This document shows positions 9,207 through 18,697 of a stretch of DNA of 64,000 bases, one piece after another. Source of the stretch: CAVZVZ01 sp963778895 (GTDB taxonomy: Bacteria > Actinomycetota > Acidimicrobiia > Acidimicrobiales > Acidimicrobilacustridaceae); assembly GCA_963778895.1 (NCBI GenBank), contig CAVZVZ010000002.1, positions 558,001 to 622,000 on the forward strand, read 5' to 3'. The position numbers and the translations under genes were made by a program. The notes under the pieces were generated by a model, which was given only the letters and a program-made list of their open reading frames with translations, was not told where the DNA came from and made no database searches. How positions within the stretch are numbered: the first letter of the stretch is position 1; every line of letters begins with the position of its first letter.

Positions 9207-10449
9207 CCGCCGACGTCGACGTCCTCGATCTGATCGATCCCGAGCGCTACGCGCGGGCCGGGTATCCGCACGACGTTGTGGACGCGTCTGCGCGCCGAGG
9301 AACCGGTGGCGTACTTCGCGCCCGACGGGGTACGAGCCGTTCTGGGCGATCACCAAGCACGCAGACATCCTGGAGATCTCGAAGCAGCCGCTGCTGTTCT
9401 CGAGCGCGCAGGGAATCACGTTGCGGCGTGCCGGGGTGGTGTTCCCGCCGTCGGAGATGGTCGTCATGCTCGATCCCCCCGAACACGGGCCCGTGCGTCG
9501 GGTCGCGAACGGTCGCTTCACGCCGCGTGCGGTGCGCGCGCAGGGCCCCGAGATCGAGCGCATCGCCGTCGAGGTCCTCGACGCCGCGGCGCCCTCGGGA
9601 ACATCCGGTGAGCTCGACTTCGTCGAGCGCATCGCGGCGCCGTTCCCGCTCGCGGTGATCGCATGGATCCTCGGCGTACCGAGCGACGACTGGCCGTTGC
9701 TGTTCCGCTGGACCAACGAAGTCATCGGCAAGGACGATCCGGAATACCGACAGCCGGGCGAGACACCCGGTCAGACGATCAAACGCGCACGCGGCGAGGT
9801 GTACGCGTACTTCCAGACGCTGATCGCACAACGCCGTCGCGATCCGCGGGACGATCTGGTCAGCGAGCTGATCCGAGGTGAGATCGACGGTGTAGCCCTC
9901 ACCGAGACACAGCTCATCTCGTATTGCGAGCTCCTCGTCGAGGCCGGCAACGAGACCACCCGCAACGCGATCAGCGGCGGGTTGCTCGCCTTCTCGGAGC
10001 ATCCCGGCGAGTGGGAGCGGCTGCGCGCCGATCCCGAGCTGCTTCCGAGTGCCGTTGACGAGATCCTGCGCTGGTCGAGCCCGATCAGCCACTTCACCCG
10101 CACTGCCACCGAGGACTGCGAGGTTCGAGGGGTGAGGATCAGCGCCGGTGACCAGCTCGCGTTGTACTTCGCCTCGGCCAATCGGGACGAGGACGTCTTC
10201 GATGATCCGTTCGCGTTCCGGGTCGATCGGCAACCGAACCCGCATCTGGCGTTCGGCTTCGGCGAACACTTCTGCATGGGCGCCCAGGTCGCGCGGGTCG
10301 AGCTGGAGAAGATCTTCCGCCACTTGCTGACACGACTGGAATCGTTCGAGGTGGCCGGCCCGGTCGAGCGGCTGAGCGCCATCGTCAACGGCAGCATCAA
10401 GCACCTGCCGCTCGAGTACGCAACGACGGATACATCTACGGTTGACTGA
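9203..10449 (+). CDS. Cytochrome P450 (two frame breaks near N-terminus)
   Basis: P450 of about 414 residues. ATG 9203 overlaps the dehydrogenase stop as ATGA. The N-terminus (DLIDPERYARAGYPHD) shifts frame near 9276 to WTRLRAEEPVAYFAPDG and again near 9328 to YEPFWAITKHADIL. The rest is intact, with I-helix VEAGNETTRN, ExxR in EILRWSSP and heme loop FGFGEHFCMG. Both breaks fit an added base, one in a T pair and one in a G run. It is probably co-transcribed with the ACAD and upstream P450. Confidence 0.88.
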
Positions 10450-10493
10450 GAGCAGTTCAAAGTGAGGCCAGTCCAAATGAGAATCGAGAGCAG

Positions 10494-11991
10494 ATGAGCA
10501 CCACCCAGGCCACGACCGCACCGGCTCTGCACGCCGATCGGTTCTTCATCGGGGGCGAGTGGGTCGCACCCTCGACCGACGCGACCATCGACGTCATCGA
10601 CTCCACTACCGAGGACGTGTACTACCGCATCGCGGAGGCGGCGCCCGACGACATGTCTCGAGCGGTAGCGGCGGCGCGACGAGCGTTCGACGAAGGCCCC
10701 TGGCCGCGACTCACGCATGCCGAACGGGCCGAGTACATCCGCGCGCTGGGCGCCGGCCTCGAGAAGCGCAATGACGTACTCGGTCAGCTGTGGCCGCGCG
10801 AGTCCGGTGCGCTCTTCCAGTTCGCGCAGTACGCCGGCATGATCGGGTCGGGTGCCCTCAACTCGTACGCCGCGCTGGCCGACACGTTCCCGTTCGAGGA
10901 GGAGGCGCAGCCGACCCTGGGCGGCGAGTTCGGTCTGCTCGTGCGCGAGCCGGTCGGCGTCGTCGGCGCCATCATCCCGTGGAACGCGCCGATGGCGCTC
11001 ATCTGCCACAAGATCGGCCCAGCCCTCCTCGCCGGCTGCACCATCGTGCTCAAGTCGTCGCCGGAGGCGCCCGGTGAAGGCAACGTGGTCGCGGAGGTCG
11101 CGGAGCAGATCGGCTTGCCTCCCGGCGTGCTCAACGTCTTGACCGCCGACCGCGAGGTGTCCGAGCTACTGGTTCGGAACCCCGATGTCGACAAGATCAC
11201 CTTCACCGGTTCGACGGCCGCGGGGCGCCGTATCGCGTCGCTGTGCGGCGAGCGGATCGCGCGCTGCACGCTCGAGCTCGGTGGGAAGTCGGCCGCGGTC
11301 ATCCTCGACGACATGGACCTGGCGATCGCGGCCAAGACCCTGGCGCGTGCCGAGTGCGCTATCTCCGGGCAGGTGTGCTCGTCGCTCACCCGCATCGTCG
11401 TGACGAAGAACCGCCACGACGAGCTCCTCGACGCGCTGGCTGCCTCGTTCTCCAAGGTTCGGGTGGGCGACCCGTTCGACGAGCAGACACAGATGGGCCC
11501 GTTGGTGGCGGAACGGCAGCGTGACGCGCGTCGAGGGCTACATCGCCAAGGGCATCGACGAAGGTGCGACGCTCGCCGCTGGTGGCGGTCGTCCGAAAGA
11601 CCTCGACCGCGGTTTCTACGTCGAGCCGACGGTGTTCGGCAACGTCGACAACGCGTCGACGATCGCTCGCGAGGAGATCTTCGGCCCCGTGCTGAGTGTG
11701 ATCCCGGCCGCCGACGAGCAGGACGCGGTTCGGATCGCGAACGACACCATCTTCGGTCTCAACGCGTCGGTGTTCACCCATGACGTCGACCGGGCCCGCG
11801 CGGTTGCCAGCGAGCTTCGTTCGGGCACGGTCGGCCACAACCACTTCCGCACGGACTTCGGCATGGCGTTCGGTGGGTTCAAACAGTCGGGTCTCGGTCG
11901 CGAAGGCGGCAAGGAGGGCTTGCTGCCCTTCCTCGAGACCAAGGCCGTCATCCTCGAAGGCACGCCTGAGGCGTACAAGACAGAAGGCTGA
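10494..11991 (+). CDS. Aldehyde dehydrogenase (one frame break)
   Basis: NAD(P)-dependent aldehyde dehydrogenase of about 498 residues. The Rossmann and catalytic motifs are clear: IIPWNAP, FTGSTAAGR, catalytic Glu in LELGGKSA, and the nucleophilic Cys in ISGQVCSS. A frame break near 11515-11522 is followed by EGYIAKG, EEIFGPVLS and GGFKQSGLGRE in the next frame. One extra T would explain it. The family oxidises aldehydes to acids, here probably an aldehyde produced after P450 hydroxylation. It ends 8 bases before the LLM gene. Confidence 0.9.
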
Positions 11992-11999
11992 GCCACCCG

Positions 12000-12926
12000 G
12001 TGCGGCTCTCGGTCTCCCTGCCCACGTTCGCCGCCGAGGATCCCGGCAACTGGGATCGCGTCTTCGATCTCGCGCGCGCCGCGGACGAAGCCGGCATCGA
12101 TCGCGTCGTCGTCTCCGATCACGTCGTGTTCGGAGAGAACCTCGAGGCGTACGGACAACCCGACGCCGGCGGGGTCGAAGGCGGACGGCAACCCACCGGC
12201 CCCGACGGGCACTGGCTCGAGCCGCTGACGGTGCTCACTGCGGTGGCGGCGCAGACCACGCGCGTTCGCCTCGGCACCTACATCCTGTTGGCGGCCCTGC
12301 GACGGCCCGTCGTGCTCGCCAAGCAGTTGGCCACGCTCGATGTCCTGTCCCACGGTCGCGTCGACCTCGGCGTCGGTATCGGCTGGCAGCGGGAGGAGTA
12401 CGAAGCAGCCGGCTTGGACTTCGGTGCACGTGGCCGCTTGCTCGACCATTCGCTCGCGGTCTGCCAGACGCTCTGGCGCGATCAGCGCGCCAGCTTCTCG
12501 TCACCCGAGCTCTCCTTCGAGGCGATCCACGCCATGCCCAAGCCCGCCCAAGCCGGGGGTGTGCCGATCTGGGTGAGCGGGAGATGCAACGAACGGGTCG
12601 CCCGGCGGCTCGCGCGCTTCGGTAGTGGCTGGATTCCGTGGGGCGACGACGCCGCCAAGCTGGGGGCGAGCGTTCCTCGCATGCGCGCGGCCGTCGACGA
12701 GGCCGGTGGCGACGGTGCCGCGCTCGCGGTGCTCGGCACGCTGGCCCTGCCTCGAAGCGAGGTCCGATCGATCGACATCGAGAAGCTGACCGACCAGCTA
12801 GCCCAACTCGACGCGGTCGGCGTGGCCGACGTGCTCGTGCACGTGCGAGCACCGGACGCCTACGCCGCCGCGCAGGACACGTACGGAGAACTCGTCGCCG
12901 CGATCGAGGAAGCCGCTGGTCGCTGA
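12000..12926 (+). CDS. LLM-class F420/flavin-dependent oxidoreductase
   Basis: Luciferase-like monooxygenase fold, 308 residues. Typical features are the VVVSDHVVFGEN segment, the strand VRLGTYILLAALRRP, the GRVDLGVGIGW motif and a C-terminal GVADVLVHV strand. Actinobacterial members of this TIGR03619-like group usually use coenzyme F420. It starts at GTG 12000, 8 bases after the ALDH stop, and its TGA overlaps the ferredoxin ATG. The position in the catabolic operon suggests a redox step on the same substrate; the exact reaction is unknown. Confidence 0.87.
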   Translation: MRLSVSLPTFAAEDPGNWDRVFDLARAADEAGIDRVVVSDHVVFGENLEAYGQPDAGGVEGGRQPTGPDGHWLEPLTVLTAVAAQTTRVRLGTYILLAALRRPVVLAKQLATLDVLSHGRVDLGVGIGWQREEYEAAGLDFGARGRLLDHSLAVCQTLWRDQRASFSSPELSFEAIHAMPKPAQAGGVPIWVSGRCNERVARRLARFGSGWIPWGDDAAKLGASVPRMRAAVDEAGGDGAALAVLGTLALPRSEVRSIDIEKLTDQLAQLDAVGVADVLVHVRAPDAYAAAQDTYGELVAAIEEAAGR

Positions 12927-13135
12927 TGGCGCTCGAGATCTCGATCGACCGCGATCAGTGCATGGGTTCGGGCAACTGCACGTTCTCGGCACCCGGCGTG
13001 TTCGGTCTCGACGCGGACGGCATCGCCATGGTGCTCGATCCGGACGCGCAGCCGGAGGAGAAGGTGAGCGCCGCGGCGCGGGGCTGTCCGACCCGAGCGA
13101 TCGCGGTCATGAAGGACGGTGAGCGCGTCGTCTGA
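12926..13135 (+). CDS. P450-type small ferredoxin
   Basis: A 69-residue acidic ferredoxin. The cysteines lie in DQCMGSGNC and RGCPTRA, i.e. C-x5-C and a later C-P. This is the pattern of actinobacterial [3Fe-4S] (or non-standard [4Fe-4S]) ferredoxins that feed electrons to P450s. ATG 12926 overlaps the LLM stop (TGATG). It is the likely redox partner for the three P450s in this island. Confidence 0.92.
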   Translation: MALEISIDRDQCMGSGNCTFSAPGVFGLDADGIAMVLDPDAQPEEKVSAAARGCPTRAIAVMKDGERVV

Positions 13136-13140
13136 GCGGG

Positions 13141-14808
13141 CTACGTCCCGTCGCGTCGAAGAAGCAGCACACCGGAGGGCGTACCGCCGCCCGAGGTGAC
13201 CACCGCGGTGCGGGCGTCGGCCACTTGTCGATCACCCGCTTGCTCGCGCACCTGCGCGATCGCTTCGTAGATGAAGCCAAAACCGTGGGTGCGGCCTTCC
13301 GAGAGTTGGCCGCCGTGTGGGTTGACGGGAAGGTCGCCGTCAAGTGCGATGCGCCGGCCGCCGTCGAGCCAATCCTTCGCCTCGCCCAGCGCGCAGAAGC
13401 CGAGGGCCTCGAGCCATGTGATCGCGTTGAACGTGAACCCGTCGTAGACGAGCGCGAGGTCGACGTCGGCGGGCGTCAGGTCCGTGCGGGTCCAGAGGTG
13501 GGCGGCCTGTCCGAGCACCTGTGGCTCGTGGGTGAGCGTGTCCTGGTCCCACGAGAGCCGCTCGTTGATCTGGGTTCCAACCGCCTCGATCCGAACAGCA
13601 GGGTGCGGGAGGTCACCGGCGACGGCGGCGTCCGACACCACCACGGCGATCGACGCGTCGCACGGAACGTCGCAGTCGTAGAGCCCGAACGGCGTCGTGA
13701 TCGGACGAGCGGCGAGGTAGTCGTCCATCGTCATCGGATCGCGGTAGATCGCCGACGGATTGCGCGCCGCGTTCGCTCGTCCGTTCAGCGCGATCCAACC
13801 GAGCATCTCCCGCGGGGCGTGGTAGCGATGCAGGTACTGGTTCGCGTTCATGCCGATCCAATTCGCCGCGGACATCGCGCCGAATGGCGCTCGCCACTCG
13901 TGCAGCGCACCTGACACCCGGCCACCACCACCGCCACCGAGCCGGAGCGTTGCGTAGGTCGACTCCCACACCGTGCGAAAGCAGAGGACGTGCCGGCAGA
14001 GTCCGGCGGCCACCGCGAGCATCGCTTGGATCACCGCGCCTCCGGGGCCGGGCAGTTCTCCGCCGCCGTTGATCCAGGTCGGCCGCAGACGAAGAGCCTC
14101 TTCGACGGCGGTGACACCGCCCTCGCTCATGCCCATCGGGGCGGCGCCGGGGTACGTCGAGAGGCCGTCGATGTCGTCGAGGGTGAGGCCGGCGTCGGCC
14201 ACGGCCTCGAGGCACGCATCGACGGTAAGCGACAGCGGATCGCGCATCAGGCGACGCCCGATGGCTGATCGTCCGACACCGGAGAGCACCGCTCGGTGTT
14301 CGAAACGGTCCTCGCTCACGGGAGGTCTCGGCGTGGGGCGTCGAGGTTCGCTGACGCGGTCGATCGGATCGGTCTCGCCGGTCGCCTCGAAGAGCGGGAT
14401 CCACACGTCGTCATGCGGTTCGAAGCGCACCGACACGATCTGGCCGATGTGCACGTCGTCGGGATCGCAGTCGACGATGTTCGTGGTGAGGTGGACAGTC
14501 GGGTCTTCGGCGAGTGCAACGTTCGCGATCACGTAGGGCGGCTCGAATCCCGGCAGCCACTGGTGCTGGTTCACGGTGAACGCCACGACCGTGCCCCGGC
14601 CCGACATCTCAGTGGGCGTCCACGCTCGGCTGCGACAAACGGGACAGATGGGCACCGGTGGGTGCACGAGCGTTCGGCATTCCGAGCAGCCCTGTATGCG
14701 CAGGCGACCGTCGGCCCCCGACTTCCAGAACCATTCGTTCGCCGGCGTGAGCTGTGGCAGCGGACGCACGGCCGGTTCCGCGTCGTTGGCTGGGGAGCTC
14801 GCGCTCAC
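13141..14808 (-). CDS. DUF35 OB-fold fused to Ltp2-like thiolase
   Basis: A 555-residue fusion. Residues 20-145 form a DUF35 unit with rubredoxin-like zinc ribbon (CSEC, then CPVC) and an OB-fold. From about 165 a non-condensing thiolase / lipid-transfer-protein domain follows (GVGRSAIGRR, DIDGLSTYPG, YDGFTFNA, NPHGGQLSEGRTHG). In steroid degraders the aldolase Ltp2 needs a separate DUF35 partner (ChsH2) to cleave side-chain beta-hydroxyacyl-CoA. Here both are in one chain, with the DUF35 unit first. The usual thiolase Cys position reads NGGGEL, consistent with an aldolase rather than a thiolase. The steroid role is inference. Confidence 0.87.
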   Translation of the reverse strand: MSASSPANDAEPAVRPLPQLTPANEWFWKSGADGRLRIQGCSECRTLVHPPVPICPVCRSRAWTPTEMSGRGTVVAFTVNQHQWLPGFEPPYVIANVALAEDPTVHLTTNIVDCDPDDVHIGQIVSVRFEPHDDVWIPLFEATGETDPIDRVSEPRRPTPRPPVSEDRFEHRAVLSGVGRSAIGRRLMRDPLSLTVDACLEAVADAGLTLDDIDGLSTYPGAAPMGMSEGGVTAVEEALRLRPTWINGGGELPGPGGAVIQAMLAVAAGLCRHVLCFRTVWESTYATLRLGGGGGGRVSGALHEWRAPFGAMSAANWIGMNANQYLHRYHAPREMLGWIALNGRANAARNPSAIYRDPMTMDDYLAARPITTPFGLYDCDVPCDASIAVVVSDAAVAGDLPHPAVRIEAVGTQINERLSWDQDTLTHEPQVLGQAAHLWTRTDLTPADVDLALVYDGFTFNAITWLEALGFCALGEAKDWLDGGRRIALDGDLPVNPHGGQLSEGRTHGFGFIYEAIAQVREQAGDRQVADARTAVVTSGGGTPSGVLLLRRDGT

Positions 14809-14846
14809 GTGTCTCGCACTGTCCCACTCCGCATGTCTGACGCCTC

Positions 14847-14874
14847 CTTGTCGCTCACGCGAATGTTAGACAAG
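14847..14874. promoter_or_regulatory. Inverted repeat in divergent promoter
   Basis: Between the DUF35-thiolase (start 14808) and the cupin (start 14880), CTTGTC at 14847-14852 faces GACAAG at 14869-14874 across 16 bases. The position between two divergent starts suits a TetR- or GntR-type operator. No regulator gene is adjacent, so the link is weak. Confidence 0.3.
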
Positions 14875-14879
14875 GGTTC

Positions 14880-15287
14880 ATGCCGACCCCTGAGCCCTCG
14901 TCATCCGGAAATGTCCGCGCGGAAAAGTCGCAGCAACCCGTCGACGCGCTCGCGGGAAAGCTCATGCGCACCGAGATCCAGCACCGCGATTCGTCGATTC
15001 CGGGGCGGGAGATCGTGCAGGTGCTCACCGAGATCCCCTGCGGGGTCGAGTCCGGCTGGCACATCCATCCCGGCGAGGAGGTCGGCTACATCGTCGAGGG
15101 CAACGTCGAGATGATGGTCCTCGGGCAACCGACGCTCCACCTGCACGCGGGCGACGGATTCCTCATGACACCGCGGTTGCCTCACAACGCGCTCGACGTC
15201 GGTCCGGAGACGGGTCGAATGTTGTCGACCTACATCGTCGAAGTCGGCCAGCCCCTGGCGACGTTCGTCGATGGGCCGTCTGACTGA
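14880..15287 (+). CDS. Cupin-domain protein
   Basis: A 135-residue single-domain cupin. Metal ligands are visible in the first motif (GWHIHPGEEVGYIVEG: His, His and Glu) and the second motif (GDGFLMTPRLPHNAL). Small cupins of this type bind a metal and may be isomerases, dioxygenases or sensors; nothing here decides between them. It diverges from the DUF35-thiolase gene and ends 6 bases from the convergent hydrolase gene. Confidence 0.82.
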   Translation: MPTPEPSSSGNVRAEKSQQPVDALAGKLMRTEIQHRDSSIPGREIVQVLTEIPCGVESGWHIHPGEEVGYIVEGNVEMMVLGQPTLHLHAGDGFLMTPRLPHNALDVGPETGRMLSTYIVEVGQPLATFVDGPSD

Positions 15288-15293
15288 GTCAGC

Positions 15294-16011
15294 TCAGGTC
15301 GTCGCCTTGACGGCGGTGCGAATCACGTCGGCATACGGGTCGGGGTTGGCGATGAACCCGACGTGCGAGGCGCCTTCGACTTCGGTGAGTGTCGACCCGG
15401 CCCGCCCGGCCATGAATCGGAGCGCGTCGTTGTTGATCATCAGGTCGCCGGTGCCGAACACGGCCCACGAGGGGAGAGCCTTCCACGAGGGTGGGCCGGC
15501 GGGCGTGCTGAACGCCTCGGCGGTCGCCGGACGTTGCGTGCGAGCCATCACGGCCGCGACGTCAGCGGACACATCCGCGCAGAATCCGGCGTGGAAGAGG
15601 TCGACGTCGAGAATGAACTCCGTTCCGGGGTCGGCCACCTTCGACCGGGAACGTCTGGGTGCGGAGCGCCGGGCCGAGGTTCGTGTCGGGATACCGCCCG
15701 TTGATGTCGAGAAGCGTCTCACCTTCCTCGGGTGCGAAGCCGTCGATGTAGACGAGGCCGACGACGTTGGCGGGCTGCCGCGCGCTGATGACGTTGCCCG
15801 CGTAGGAGTGGCCGACGAGCAGAACCGGCCCGTCGATCTGCGCGGCCAGGGCAGAGATGTACGCGTTGTCGGACGGGCCGCGGAGGGGGTTCGCGGGTGC
15901 GGTCACGTCGATCCCGTGGGCGACGAGGTCCGTGATCACGCCCGCCCAACCAGAGGCGTCGGCGAAGGCGCCGTGTACGAGGACGACGGTTGGGGTGTTC
16001 GGATCGGCCAT
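15294..16011 (-). CDS. Alpha/beta hydrolase (one frame break)
   Basis: An alpha/beta hydrolase of about 239 residues. It begins with the oxyanion segment VVLVHGAFADASGW, has the nucleophile elbow VGHSYAG (Ser), and after a break near 15640 continues with ADPGTEFILDVDLFH and ends with the His segment EGASHVGF. One extra G before GGCCGAC would cause the break. It belongs to the salicylate-esterase/methylesterase-like group by sequence feel. The substrate is unknown. The start is ATG 16011. Confidence 0.85.
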
Positions 16012-16108
16012 GGCGTTTCTCCATTCGAGGGATTGGCGGGCCGGTTTGGTCCGTGCATGCTGGACGCTTCCACGGTCGCGCGGGTGGGACAAGCAAACAG
16101 TTGAAACG

Positions 16109-16816
16109 TCAGTCCCGGGTAGTGGCCGGCGATCCTGAGGAGCACGCTGACCAGAGGCTGACGACCACGGTGACGGCGACCGCCGTTCCGAGGGCCCAAC
16201 CCGCAACGACGTCCGAGGGCCAGTGAACTCCCAGGATCAGTCGACTGAGCCCGACAACAACCGCGAGCCCGAGGCCTATGGCGATCAGCAGAGCGCGGGT
16301 TGCCGGGGTGCGTGCGCACGTGATCGCCAGCACGAGCGAGAGCGCGACGAAGAAGGCGGCCGCGTCGGTCGCGTGGCCGGATGGGAAGGCCGACAAGGTC
16401 ACGGTGGTCTCGTGAAGGACGAGCGGAGGTCGTTCCCGTTCGAAGAACGCTTTGGCGCCGGTCGATGCGAGACCACCCACCACGAGCGAGAGCACCGGAG
16501 CGAAGGCCAGCAGCGGATGGATACCCCGAAGCCTGAGCACGAGGCCGATCACGGCCGCCGCGACGAACAACACCGCGAAGGCAGCGACGGCGCTCACCGC
16601 GTTCGCCACGTCGACGTGCCACGCCGTGCGATGAGCTATGAACCAGTCGAGGATCTGGCGGTCATGGGCGATCAGGCCACCGCCATCGTGAACGTCCTCG
16701 GCCAGGACCACGAAGACAACCAGGCACGAAGCCACCACCACGGCTGCGGCCAGCCACATGGCGCGGGTGGGGCCATTGCCGACCGGGCCGGCCGAAGCGT
16801 TCTCTTCCGAGTTCAC
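16109..16816 (-). CDS. PAP2-family lipid phosphatase
   Basis: A 235-residue membrane protein with about five to six helices and the three PAP2 phosphatase motifs: KAFFERERPP (K-x6-RP), FPSGH, and SRLILGVHWPSD (SR-x5-H-x3-D). It dephosphorylates lipid phosphates such as undecaprenyl pyrophosphate or phosphatidic acid, with the active site facing outward. ATG 16816 overlaps the uppP stop (ATGA), so the two lipid-phosphatase genes are one operon. Confidence 0.9.
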   Translation of the reverse strand: MNSEENASAGPVGNGPTRAMWLAAAVVVASCLVVFVVLAEDVHDGGGLIAHDRQILDWFIAHRTAWHVDVANAVSAVAAFAVLFVAAAVIGLVLRLRGIHPLLAFAPVLSLVVGGLASTGAKAFFERERPPLVLHETTVTLSAFPSGHATDAAAFFVALSLVLAITCARTPATRALLIAIGLGLAVVVGLSRLILGVHWPSDVVAGWALGTAVAVTVVVSLWSACSSGSPATTRD

Positions 16817-17700
16817 GCGAAGCGGATGAGGCTGGCCGCCCCCACAACCAGGCAGTAGATGGCGAATGGGGTGAGCGTTCGCGTCTCGAAGAACCGCACG
16901 AGGAATCGCACGGAGACGTAGGACGCCAGGCCGGCGACGACTGCACCCACCACGGCTTGGCCGCGGATGCCGTCACCGTTCGGGCCGAGCAAATCGGGGA
17001 TCTTGTACAGGCCCGCGGCCAGGATCACCGGGGTCGCGAGCAGGAACGAGAAACGAGCGGCGTCCTCGTGGTCGAGACCGCGGGCCAGCCCGGTCACCAT
17101 GGTCACTCCAGAGCGACTGATGCCCGCAAACAATGCCGCGATCTGCGAAGTGCCGACGATGGCGGCATCACCCAACGCCAATGAGTCGAGTCGGCGTCCC
17201 GGCTCCGGGTGTTCGTGTTGCGGGTGCGCGGCGGCGAGAACTCGCACCGATGCCCGACGTCGGTACCACTCGCCGGCAAAGAGCACCAACCCGTTGAGCG
17301 TCAGGAAGATCGCAGCCGCAGTCGGCTTGGCGAACACAGTGCGCAGCGTGTGCTCGAAGAGGAGGCCCACCACTCCGACCGGAATGGTTCCGACGATGAG
17401 GAGCCAGGCCATGCGTTGATCCGAGGTCTCGATGCGTCGGCTCCGGAGCGTCTGGATGAAGCCGATGGCGATGCGCCTCCACTCCTGTCGGAAGTACACG
17501 AGGAGCGCGATCGCGGTGGCTACGTGGAGCGCGACGAGAAAAGCGAGATAGAACGATTCCTCGGCTGACTGGGCCGCTACGACGTTGTTCCAGCCCAACC
17601 ACTCGGGGACGAGCACCGAATGCCCGAGGCTCGAGATGGGGAACAACTCCGTCACGCCTTGGATGAGTCCGATCACGATCGCCTGGAAGTAGCTGATCAC
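16813..17700 (-). CDS. uppP: Undecaprenyl-diphosphatase UppP
   Basis: An integral membrane protein of 295 residues that recycles the C55 carrier lipid for cell-wall synthesis and gives bacitracin tolerance. Family motifs are QGVTELFPISSLGH at residues 14-28 and AGISRSGVTM near 190. About eight hydrophobic segments are present. The charged hydrophilic loop near residues 150-175 (AAAHPQHEHPEPGRR) is longer than in many homologues. The start is ATG 17700, and the gene is coupled to the PAP2 gene. Confidence 0.93.
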   Translation of the reverse strand: MISYFQAIVIGLIQGVTELFPISSLGHSVLVPEWLGWNNVVAAQSAEESFYLAFLVALHVATAIALLVYFRQEWRRIAIGFIQTLRSRRIETSDQRMAWLLIVGTIPVGVVGLLFEHTLRTVFAKPTAAAIFLTLNGLVLFAGEWYRRRASVRVLAAAHPQHEHPEPGRRLDSLALGDAAIVGTSQIAALFAGISRSGVTMVTGLARGLDHEDAARFSFLLATPVILAAGLYKIPDLLGPNGDGIRGQAVVGAVVAGLASYVSVRFLVRFFETRTLTPFAIYCLVVGAASLIRFA

Positions 17701-17800
17701 CCTGCTCCTGAGTCACGCGTGGACGGCGCCGAAGTCGTCGTGCGAAGCGTACGAGACTGCGCCGCCCGTCCCCCGGCGGTCCCGGAGGCATCGACCTGTC

Positions 17801-17829
17801 TTGACGGGGATCGTTAGGTCACCTTTACT
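17801..17829 (+). promoter_or_regulatory. Candidate promoter of the ZIP gene (possibly leaderless)
   Basis: TTGACG at 17801-17806 and TTTACT at 17824-17829 are spaced by 17 bases. Transcription would then begin at about 17836, the GTG start itself, giving a leaderless mRNA. Such mRNAs are common in actinobacteria. No ribosome-binding site precedes the GTG, which fits. Confidence 0.4.
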
Positions 17830-17835
17830 GTTCCA

Positions 17836-18681
17836 GTGTCCTCGACCTCGATAGCCGTACTCGGGGCGATCGCCGGGTCCACCATCTTCCTCGGATTGCC
17901 TGTTGGCCGGCTTCGCAACCTCAGCCCACAGGTGCGCGCGTTCTTGAACGCAGCTGCAACCGGGGTGTTGCTCTTCCTCCTCATCGACATCGTGAGCCAC
18001 GCCAACGAACCCCTCGAGAAGGCCCTCGTAGCCGCGACCGACGGTGATGGGAGCTGGGCGCGGTTCGTGTGGCTCGCGGTGGTGGCGATCGTCGGGTTCG
18101 GTATCGGACTGCTGTCGCTCGTGTACTACGAGCGTTGGATCAATCGAGTGGCCCGGCCTTCGTCCGGCGATGGACCCGGTGCGGCGCTCGCGACGGGCCG
18201 AGGTCGCAGCGTGTGGATGCGTTCCAATGGGCATCGGCTCGCGCTTCTCATCGCAACCGGAATCGGACTCCACAACTTCGCCGAGGGTCTCGCTATAGGT
18301 CAGTCCGCGGCCGCAGGGGAGATGAGTCTCGCCCTCCTCCTCGTCATCGGCTTCGGACTCCACAACGCGACCGAAGGGTTTGGGATAGTCGCACCACTTT
18401 CGCTGGAGGCCATCCGCCCGAGCTGGGGTGAGCTGGCGTTGCTGGGAGTGATCGGCGGCGGTCCCACATTCTTGGGCACGATCCTCGGACAGCGTGTCGT
18501 GAACGACACGCTGTACCTCGCGTTCCTCGCGCTCGCGGCTGGGTCGATCCTCTATGTGACGATCCAACTGATTGGAGTCGCGCAGAAGCTCGGTCTCAAA
18601 GAAGCGTTGGCATGGGGGGTGTTCGTGGGGATGTTGGCCGGTTTTGCAACCGACTACATCCTTGTCGCGGCAGGCGCGTAG
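17836..18681 (+). CDS. ZIP-family metal transporter
   Basis: A 281-residue membrane protein with eight likely helices. It has the ZIP metal-site signatures GLHNFAEGLAIG in helix 4 and GLHNATEGFGI in helix 5. ZIP carriers import zinc or other divalent metals into the cytoplasm. The loop between helices 3 and 4 is Arg/Ser-rich rather than His-rich. The start is GTG 17836. It stands alone, divergent from uppP. Confidence 0.92.
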   Translation: MSSTSIAVLGAIAGSTIFLGLPVGRLRNLSPQVRAFLNAAATGVLLFLLIDIVSHANEPLEKALVAATDGDGSWARFVWLAVVAIVGFGIGLLSLVYYERWINRVARPSSGDGPGAALATGRGRSVWMRSNGHRLALLIATGIGLHNFAEGLAIGQSAAAGEMSLALLLVIGFGLHNATEGFGIVAPLSLEAIRPSWGELALLGVIGGGPTFLGTILGQRVVNDTLYLAFLALAAGSILYVTIQLIGVAQKLGLKEALAWGVFVGMLAGFATDYILVAAGA

Positions 18682-18697
18682 TCATCTACCGCGCTCC

